This document shows, piece after piece, positions 1-4,275 of a stretch of DNA of 6,512 nucleotides. The translations under genes and the position numbers were made by a program. Within the stretch, counting starts at the first letter, position 1. The number at the start of each line of letters is the position of its first letter. A model generated the notes under the pieces. It did not search any database, was not told where the DNA came from, and was given only the letters and a program-made list of their open reading frames with translations. This DNA is from Eubacteriales Family XIII. Incertae Sedis bacterium (GTDB taxonomy: Bacteria; Bacillota_A; Clostridia; Peptostreptococcales; Anaerovoracaceae). The DNA lies in contig JAITLA010000021.1 in the NCBI GenBank assembly GCA_031278145.1, forward strand, positions 1 to 6,512, given 5' to 3'.

Positions 1-332
1 GTGCCCGTGCCGCCCCCCATGCCGCAGGTGATGAACACCATGTCGGCCCCGGACAGGAAACGCGTGATGTCCTCGAGGTTTTCCTCCGCCGCCTTCTGTC
101 CGATCTCGGGATTTCCGCCGGCGCCCAAGCATTTCGTGAGCTTCTCGCCGATCTGCAGCTTGTTTTCGGATTTGGAGTGCGCAAGCGCCTGCTTGTCGGT
201 ATTCACGGCAAGGAAGCTGACGCCCTGTATGCCGGCTTCTATCATCCTGTTGATGGCGTTGCCGCCACCGCCGCCGATCCCCACCACTCTTATTTGCGCT
301 GTAATTCCTTCATTTCGTTCAAATTGCAGCAT
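1..332 (-). CDS. ftsZ: Cell division protein FtsZ, N-terminal part (runs off the left edge)
   Basis: Tubulin-like GTPase that polymerises into the cytoplasmic Z ring and recruits the divisome. The 110 residues present show the start of the nucleotide-binding domain: [13 protein letters not shown] (about 18-30), AVNTD (42-46), GAGGNPEIG (70-78), and at the edge the tubulin signature GMGGGTG (104-110), where the frame leaves the window. The full family length is about 350-400 aa, so roughly two thirds is missing, including the T7 catalytic loop. I chose ATG at 332 because it gives the usual Bacillota N-terminus (MLQFE, compare MLEFE), 10 nt after GGAGG (343-347). In-frame alternatives are TTG at 338 (only 4 nt from that site), ATG at 350 and ATG at 371, the last two without a clear ribosome site. 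Cys68 replaces the usual Gly in the K-G-LGAG motif. The gene lies 103 nt behind sbp with its own promoter, and ftsA, its usual neighbour, is absent. Confidence 0.98.
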   Translation of the reverse strand, partial: MLQFERNEGITAQIRVVGIGGGGGNAINRMIEAGIQGVSFLAVNTDKQALAHSKSENKLQIGEKLTKCLGAGGNPEIGQKAAEENLEDITRFLSGADMVFITCGMGGGTG

Positions 333-342
333 GTCCAAGCGT

Positions 343-347
343 CCTCC
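343..347 (-). promoter_or_regulatory. Ribosome binding site GGAGG of ftsZ
   Basis: GGAGG lies 10 nt before the ATG at 332 and 4 nt before an in-frame TTG at 338. Neither spacing is ideal. The ATG is preferred because it reproduces the family N-terminus. Confidence 0.7.
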
Positions 348-391
348 CATCCGGCCCGATTGCGAATGCATCCGACTGTGCGGAATATCGA

Positions 392-412
392 TATATCACT
401 GTATTATATCAC
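392..412 (-). repeat. 8-bp direct repeat GTGATATA overlapping the ftsZ -10 box
   Basis: The octamer GTGATATA occurs twice on the minus strand, at 405-412 and 392-399, with a 13-nt period. The first copy overlaps the extended -10 and the second covers the expected transcription start. The palindrome ATATCGATAT (385-394) follows and overlaps the second copy by three bases. The arrangement could be a regulator site or a chance result of AT-rich sequence. No binding protein can be named. Confidence 0.4.
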
Positions 413-431
413 GCGCGGCCTGTGTTTGCAC
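403..431 (-). promoter_or_regulatory. Predicted sigma-A-type promoter for ftsZ (extended -10)
   Basis: On the minus strand the sbp-ftsZ spacer holds a perfect TATAAT -10 box (403-408). It is preceded by TG-A (409-411), which makes an extended -10. About 17 nt upstream only a weak -35 candidate is present (GTGCAA, 426-431), which is tolerable for an extended -10 promoter. Transcription would start near 396 and leave a leader of about 64 nt before the ftsZ ATG. The spacer is AT-rich compared with its surroundings. This is a sequence-based prediction. It suggests ftsZ can be transcribed independently of the upstream operon. Confidence 0.65.
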
Positions 432-435
432 TATT

Positions 436-801
436 TTATTCCTTTGAGCCGTAAGATTTTTTTCGGATGTACCGGTCTATGATGATGCGCCGTATGACGG
501 CCAAATTGTTGAACAGCCTGCCGCCGAACACGAGAATGGCCGCGTAGTAGAGCGGCACGCCGAGCAGATCGCCCAGATAGGTCAGCGCGCCCGCGAGCAC
601 GGCGTTCACGACGAAGCCGCTTATGAATATCAGGTTGTTGTACTTGCTCTCCAAATGGCTTCTGGCCGCGCCCAGGAGCGAATCGAGGGCCGCCAAGAGC
701 GCCATCGTGATGTAGAAGGCGTATTCCGTCGGAAACGAGAAGTTGAATATGAAGCCGAACGCAACGCCTATCGCAAGGCCCAAAAATATGGCTATGATCA
801 T
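436..801 (-). CDS. sbp: Small basic protein Sbp (DUF1290 family), membrane protein
   Basis: A 121-aa protein, the same length as B. subtilis Sbp as I remember it. It aligns with Sbp throughout: FPTEYAFYITMALLAALDSLLG (23-44) against PSEY...LAVLAALDTLIGG, then the RSHLESKYNNLIFISGF region (48-64), then FGGRLFNNLAVIRR (92-105) against FGVRLFQNIAVIRR. Hydrophobic segments lie at about 2-20, 27-45, 56-77 and 82-95, followed by a basic tail (RRIIIDRYIRKK), so it is an integral membrane protein with a probable cytoplasmic basic end. Its function is unknown; the family is linked to division by its conserved place between DUF881 genes and ftsA/ftsZ. ATG at 801 was chosen because GGGAG (807-811) lies 5 nt upstream and family members start with a short MI-type N-terminus. 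ATG at 813 and TTG at 837 are in-frame alternatives. The ATG overlaps the stop of an 11-codon mini-ORF. Confidence 0.95.
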   Translation of the reverse strand: MIIAIFLGLAIGVAFGFIFNFSFPTEYAFYITMALLAALDSLLGAARSHLESKYNNLIFISGFVVNAVLAGALTYLGDLLGVPLYYAAILVFGGRLFNNLAVIRRIIIDRYIRKKSYGSKE

Positions 802-833
802 AGTTGCTCCCATTGCGGCGCGCGCGCCGTCAT
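798..833 (-). other. Possible 11-codon coupling mini-ORF upstream of sbp
   Basis: An ATG at 833 follows the TGA stop of the upstream DUF881 gene directly (TGAATG). It is preceded by a very good ribosome site, GGGAGGG (841-847), with a 7-nt spacer. The frame encodes MTARAPQWEQL and stops with a TGA whose first two bases are the TG of the sbp ATG (ATGA). This layout would deliver terminating ribosomes onto the sbp start. The ribosome site also encodes the last residues of the DUF881 protein (R-E-G), so it could be coincidental. I cannot show that the peptide is made, and the peptide itself resembles nothing I know. Confidence 0.35.
816..829. repeat. 14-nt perfect palindrome of alternating G and C at the DUF881-sbp junction
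   Basis: CGGCGCGCGCGCCG is fully self-complementary. It lies inside the mini-ORF, just upstream of the sbp ribosome site. As RNA it could form a 5-bp stem with a 4-nt loop. There is no following U-tract, so it is not an intrinsic terminator. Confidence 0.4.
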
Positions 834-1562
834 TCAAATGCCCTCCCGATCCGCGCGCTGCGCGTAACGAAAGCTCACGCCCCTCCCCGGCCGCGCGGGC
901 AGGCTTACGTCCGGCTCCACCTGCACGCGAAACACCAAGCCGTAATACTCCCTGAGCAGCACGCCGTAGCTGTTCGGGCCTATCATGGTCGCCGACAGCC
1001 TGGCGGGATCGCCTATGGCCTCGATGACGAAGGGTCTGGCTTCCGGCACGTCGTTGATGCGCACGGTATAGCCGTTGCAATAGATCGTGGAATCGCTGTA
1101 TATCCTCTGGCCGTTGATCGCGATTGCCTCCGCGCCGCCCTTGCTCAGATCGCTGATGATCCGCAGGAGATCCGTGTCATGCACGATGAAGGCATTCGTG
1201 TCCGCCCAGGGCGGGATATCGTCGGCGGAATCGTCGAGAACGACGCGCACGCCGGGTCCGTGAACCGCCGTGGCGGCGGTCAAGGCCCTGTACACGGCCA
1301 GCTCCGAAAGCAGGCTTTCCTGCAGATCCGCGTCCGCGTCGGCCGTGATCCGCTCGTACTCGCCGAGCTTCCGCTCCGCTTCCTCCGTCCGCTTGTGGAT
1401 GTTGTCGATCTCCGCCCGCTCGTTCGCAATCGAAATCGTGAGGTCGGAAAGCGTCTTGCGCGACACGAACAGGTTCATGCCGTCCGTGCTCTTCGCCTGC
1501 GCGATGATCGAGAAGCCTATGCATATGCTGATTGCGAAAAACGCAATCGTTCTGACGCGCAT
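834..1562 (-). CDS. DUF881 family membrane-anchored protein, second copy (YlxX-like by position)
   Basis: A 242-aa protein of the DUF881 family, molecular function unknown. Layout: a short N-terminal membrane anchor or uncleaved signal segment (about 5-22), a charged heptad-like region likely to be a coiled coil (about 38-90), then the DUF881 domain. Domain hallmarks are GPGVRVVLDD (102-111), IVHDTDLLRIISDL (126-139), GGAEAIAINGQRI (142-154) and IEAIGDP (180-186), ending in a FRYAQ strand (231-235). The bulk should lie outside the cytoplasmic membrane. ATG at 1562 is chosen because AAAGGA (1570-1575) lies 7 nt upstream. It sits between the first DUF881 gene (37-nt gap) and sbp, the position of ylxX in B. 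subtilis. That placement suggests an envelope or divisome role, but this is inference from context only. Confidence 0.93.
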   Translation of the reverse strand: MRVRTIAFFAISICIGFSIIAQAKSTDGMNLFVSRKTLSDLTISIANERAEIDNIHKRTEEAERKLGEYERITADADADLQESLLSELAVYRALTAATAVHGPGVRVVLDDSADDIPPWADTNAFIVHDTDLLRIISDLSKGGAEAIAINGQRIYSDSTIYCNGYTVRINDVPEARPFVIEAIGDPARLSATMIGPNSYGVLLREYYGLVFRVQVEPDVSLPARPGRGVSFRYAQRADREGI

Positions 1563-1594
1563 CGCCGCATCCTTTCGCCCGCGCCCGCGGGTCC

Positions 1595-1609
1595 CGCCTC
1601 TATGAGGCG
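1595..1609 (-). other. 6-bp hairpin with 3-nt loop across the stop codon of the first DUF881 gene
   Basis: On the minus strand CGCCTC-ATA-GAGGCG is a perfect inverted repeat containing the TAG stop (1600-1602). No U-run follows, so it is not an intrinsic terminator. It might affect mRNA processing or ribosome release, or be chance in GC-rich DNA. Confidence 0.4.
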
Positions 1610-2343
1610 TCGGCCTCCGTCACGGGCTGGGCGTAGCGAAAATTCGTAACGCTGCCGTTGTAGCGGGCCACCGTGATCTCCTGTGATTTTTCTATCGAAA
1701 CCCGCAGATTGTACATATCCCGCATCGTGCTCACGATGCCGAATTTGATCGTTATGGCGGACTCCATCGTATCGGGATCGCCTATGACCAGCAGGGTGTA
1801 AGGCGAGGCCGTGGGGTTGGAGTTGATGTTCACGTTCTCTCCCGCCAGCACCATCTCGGTGAGGTTGACCAGCCTGTTGCCGTTGATGGAGATGGCCTCG
1901 GCGCCGGCCTCCTTCAGCCGGTTCACAAGGCTCAGCATCAAATCGAAATGCGTCATGATATCGCCGTAGACGTCGGCCTCCGCACCCTCTATCGGAGGGG
2001 GATCCTCTATGGTGAGGATCAGGCCCGGCCCCTTGACGTCCAGAACGCCCGCGGCCATCTTGTAGCGGTCGAGATCGGCGACGAGGCCGGCGACCAGCGT
2101 GTCGTCCTCGGCGTTCTCCTTCTCGATGCGGGCCAAGCGTTCCTCGATCACGCGCAGCTCCTCTATGGCGCCGTCCTTTTCGAGCTGCAGTTTCTCGAGC
2201 TCCGCCTGATAGGGCGTAACCTTCCCGATGGGCACCAGGCCGCCCTGGTCGGGATTCTGCCCCAGCGAGATCTGCATGGATATGGCAAACCCCACACAGA
2301 CGGCCAAGACGCCGACCACGAACATACCTCCGTATTTATTCAT
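1600..2343 (-). CDS. DUF881 family membrane-anchored protein, first copy (YlxW-like by position)
   Basis: A 247-aa DUF881 protein. It has an N-terminal hydrophobic anchor (about 7-25), a charged coiled-coil-like region (about 45-97) and the DUF881 domain with GPGLILTIEDPP (105-116), FDLMLSLVNRLKEAGAEAISINGNRL (133-158) and LLVIGDPDTM (184-193). It ends in a FRYAQ strand (236-240), as the second copy does. The domain is predicted to be extracytoplasmic. Function is unknown; the conserved location next to divIB and sbp suggests an envelope or division role. Start choice: ATG at 2343 lies 10 nt after GGAGG (2354-2358). An in-frame TTG at 2346 directly before it lies 7 nt after the same site and would add one residue. 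The two DUF881 proteins share the domain motifs but differ widely elsewhere: this one has an acidic, proline-rich insert (PPPIEGAEADVYGD) between the first two motifs. They are old paralogues, not a recent duplication. Confidence 0.93.
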   Translation of the reverse strand: MNKYGGMFVVGVLAVCVGFAISMQISLGQNPDQGGLVPIGKVTPYQAELEKLQLEKDGAIEELRVIEERLARIEKENAEDDTLVAGLVADLDRYKMAAGVLDVKGPGLILTIEDPPPIEGAEADVYGDIMTHFDLMLSLVNRLKEAGAEAISINGNRLVNLTEMVLAGENVNINSNPTASPYTLLVIGDPDTMESAITIKFGIVSTMRDMYNLRVSIEKSQEITVARYNGSVTNFRYAQPVTEADAS

Positions 2344-2353
2344 CAAAGCATTT

Positions 2354-2372
2354 CCTCCACGGCACCGCCGTG
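2354..2372 (-). promoter_or_regulatory. Hairpin abutting the ribosome site of the first DUF881 gene
   Basis: On the minus strand CACGGC-GGT-GCCGTG (2358-2372) is a perfect 6-bp stem with a 3-nt loop. The GGAGG ribosome site (2354-2358) follows at once and shares one base with it. A folded stem next to the site could limit or tune initiation, or protect the downstream mRNA. There is no U-tract, so it is not a terminator. Confidence 0.4.
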
Positions 2373-2391
2373 CGCCCGGACGGGCCGCGCC

Positions 2392-3153
2392 TCACTCGGA
2401 AGCCGGCTGCCACGCGATATAGCGATCCCCGCCCACCTTAAAAGTGCCTCTTTCGATGCCCTGCGCCTTGAGATCGAGCAATCTCTGCCGCAGCGCATCC
2501 AGATTTTCGGACAGGTGCGCGGGCGTTCCCTCGCAGATCAGGTGATCGAATATATACGCTCTGATTATTATATTAGAAATGTCGACTTTTTTAAAGTACA
2601 ATTCTGCATTTTTTACTTTTTTCAATAAATTCAGCGTATCGGTGAACGCGGCGTTTTCCTCCGCGAGAAGCGGACGCCCCGCCTCGCCCTCGACGACATT
2701 CAGATTGCCGAGTTCCGTGAGCAGGGGCGCCGTTTTCGTCCTGCGCAGCACCAGCCCGTTCTCGTCGATGACGATGCAGTCCCCGCGGTCGGACACGAAG
2801 GCCGCTTCCTTCCGCTCCGCGACGCGCAGCACGAGGTTGCCGGGCAGCGCGCGCTTCATCTTGACCGACAGGATGTAGGGGTCGGCCAGGAGCCTGTTTC
2901 TGACCTCGCGCATCGAAACGCGGAAGATGTTTTCGCCCGCGGCGACGCCGGCCATGGCGATGATCTGCTCCGAGGTGTGGTAGGCGTTGTTTTCGACCGT
3001 GATCCGCTGTATGTCGAAGATCGACGAGTTCAAAAACTCTCGGGCGCCGAGGATCGCGAGCGCGGCGACGCAGAGCTTGAGCAGGTAGCGCTTCTTCCTC
3101 CGCTTTTTCTTCTTCTTTTCGGGTACGATTTCTTTTACTTCATTCTCTTCCAT
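2392..3153 (-). CDS. ftsQ: Cell division protein FtsQ/DivIB
   Basis: A 253-aa bitopic divisome protein that acts with the FtsL/DivIC class to control septal wall synthesis. Layout: a short cytoplasmic tail with a strongly basic run (KKKKKRRKKR, 13-22), one membrane segment (about 23-38), a POTRA domain (about 45-114, with IFDIQRITVENN, TSEQIIAMAGVAAGENIF and LPGNLVLRVAERK), then the FtsQ/DivIB beta domain (about 118-247, with CIVIDENGLVL and FKVGGDRYIAWQ). The POTRA and beta domains lie outside the membrane. Length fits the family. It begins 9 nt after the murG stop. No proper ribosome site precedes ATG 3153: the nearest GGAGG (3174-3178) is 20 nt away inside murG, so translation may depend on ribosomes leaving murG. 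Codons 172-207 (2535-2640) are markedly AT-rich and contain a promoter-like sequence. Confidence 0.94.
   Translation of the reverse strand: MEENEVKEIVPEKKKKKRRKKRYLLKLCVAALAILGAREFLNSSIFDIQRITVENNAYHTSEQIIAMAGVAAGENIFRVSMREVRNRLLADPYILSVKMKRALPGNLVLRVAERKEAAFVSDRGDCIVIDENGLVLRRTKTAPLLTELGNLNVVEGEAGRPLLAEENAAFTDTLNLLKKVKNAELYFKKVDISNIIIRAYIFDHLICEGTPAHLSENLDALRQRLLDLKAQGIERGTFKVGGDRYIAWQPASE
2567..2595 (-). promoter_or_regulatory. Candidate internal promoter within ftsQ
   Basis: On the minus strand TTTAAA (2590-2595, four of six matches to TTGACA) and a perfect TATAAT (2567-2572) are separated by exactly 17 nt. They lie inside an AT-rich island within otherwise GC-rich coding DNA. Transcription would start near 2560 and serve the two DUF881 genes, sbp and perhaps ftsZ. 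The encoded Lys/Ile/Asn-rich segment also favours A+T, so the match may be accidental. Confidence 0.4.
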
Positions 3154-3162
3154 TGCTTTTGC

Positions 3163-4275
3163 TTATCTCGATCCCTCCGCCCGCGCCGCGATCCGTTCGT
3201 AGATGACGTCCGCCGCGTCGAGGCGCCCGAGGCTTTCACTCGCCGCGCTCATTCTGTTCAGCAGGGCCTTGTCGTTCTTCAGGCGCAGCACGGCGTCGAG
3301 CAGGCGCGCGGGGCTGAGATCCGCCTCGCGGATCAGCAGCGCGCCCCCTCGGTCCGCCACGGATTTGGCGTTGAAAAACTGATGATCGCCCACGACGTTC
3401 GGCGAGGGAATCAGCACGGAGGCGCGCCCGCAGGCCGTGAGCTCGGACACGGTGAGCGCCCCGCTGCGGCAGATCACGAGATCGGCCGCGCACATGTAGG
3501 CATGCATCTCGTCCGTGTAGGGCAGGACGCGGAAGCGTTCCCCCTCGGGGATGCCCCGGGCCGCGAAGGCCGCGCGCGCCGCCTCGTAATGCCGGTCGCC
3601 CGATATGAAGAAGAGCCGCAGATCGCTCTCGGCGCGAAGCTCTTCCAGTATGGCGAACAGGGCTTCGTTCAGGGCGCGCGCGCCGAGGCTGCCCCCAAAG
3701 ACGAGGAGCGCGAACGCGTGCGCCTCTATGCCGAGCCTTTCCCTGTAATCGACGAGGCCGCGTACCGCGAATTCGCGCCGCAGGGGATTGCCCGTCAGCA
3801 CGACCTTGTCCTTGTTCCTGAAGTAACGCCCGGCTTCCTCGAAGGCGACGAAGACCTCTTTGGCGTAGCGCTCGGCCAGCCTGTTGGCCATGCCGGGAAA
3901 GGCGTTCTGCTCGTGGATGTAGGCGGGTATGCCGGCCCGGCCCGCCTCGCGGAGCACGGGACCCGAAACGTAGCCGCCCGTCCCGATCACGAGATCGGGC
4001 GCGAAGTCCCGCAGGATCCGCCGCGTTTCGAGAAGGGCCCGCAGGAGGGCGAGCACCGCGCCCGCGTTCTTGAGAAGCCGCCTGCGGTCGAAGCCCCGCG
4101 CGTCGATAAGGCGCAGCGCGTAGCCGTGCGCCGGCACGATGTCCTTTTCCATGCCGCGCCGCGCGCCTATGAACAGGATCTCGCTGTCCGGGCGCCGCCG
4201 CTTGATCTTGTCCGCGATGGCTAAGGCGGGATAGATGTGGCCCCCCGTGCCGCCGCCGGCCATGACGACCCTCAT
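3163..4275 (-). CDS. murG: UDP-GlcNAc:undecaprenyl-PP-MurNAc-pentapeptide GlcNAc transferase MurG
   Basis: A 370-aa GT-B fold glycosyltransferase that adds GlcNAc from UDP-GlcNAc to lipid I, giving lipid II, at the inner face of the cytoplasmic membrane. The N-terminal glycine-rich loop GGGTGGHIYPAL (7-18) carries the conserved His13. GTGGYVSGP (98-106), HEQNAFPG (121-128) and GNPLR (162-166) follow. The C-terminal donor-binding half has VFGGSLGARALNE (192-204), CRSGALTVSEL (269-279) and IPSPNVVGDHQFFNA (289-303). Length matches the family (about 355-370 aa). ATG at 4275 is fixed by the MRVVMAGGGTGGH start, by GAGGG (4280-4284) and GGAGG (4286-4290) upstream, and by the ATGA overlap with the ftsW stop. 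The same frame stays open far upstream through ftsW, a GC-rich artefact and not an N-terminal extension. The next gene is ftsQ directly, with no murB, murA or murC between. Confidence 0.98.
   Translation of the reverse strand: MRVVMAGGGTGGHIYPALAIADKIKRRRPDSEILFIGARRGMEKDIVPAHGYALRLIDARGFDRRRLLKNAGAVLALLRALLETRRILRDFAPDLVIGTGGYVSGPVLREAGRAGIPAYIHEQNAFPGMANRLAERYAKEVFVAFEEAGRYFRNKDKVVLTGNPLRREFAVRGLVDYRERLGIEAHAFALLVFGGSLGARALNEALFAILEELRAESDLRLFFISGDRHYEAARAAFAARGIPEGERFRVLPYTDEMHAYMCAADLVICRSGALTVSELTACGRASVLIPSPNVVGDHQFFNAKSVADRGGALLIREADLSPARLLDAVLRLKNDKALLNRMSAASESLGRLDAADVIYERIAARAEGSR

Noticed and set aside
333..435. A riboswitch or small RNA in the spacer before ftsZ
   Set aside because: Only short weak stems can be drawn in about 64 nt of leader. 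There is no known riboswitch core and no terminator.
802..1080. An upstream extension of the sbp frame into the DUF881 gene
   Set aside because: Sbp family proteins start with the first membrane segment, and ATG 801 reproduces the family length of 121 aa. The extension is Arg-rich frame noise.
1595..1609. Hairpin at the end of the first DUF881 gene as a transcription terminator
   Set aside because: The stem is only 6 bp and G/C-rich sequence, not a U-run, follows. The operon continues with the same strand and function.
804..1649. A 281-codon plus-strand open frame opposite the second DUF881 gene
   Set aside because: It is an antisense shadow with no domain, and no ribosome site or neighbour on that strand supports it.
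2596..2601. TTGTAC as a -35 box for the TATAAT inside ftsQ
   Set aside because: The spacing to the -10 would be 23 nt, too long. TTTAAA at 17 nt is the better candidate.
2977..4224. A 415-codon plus-strand open frame opposite murG and the ftsQ start
   Set aside because: Composition is that of a GC-rich antisense shadow. It has no recognisable domain, and the opposite strand carries a clear conserved enzyme.
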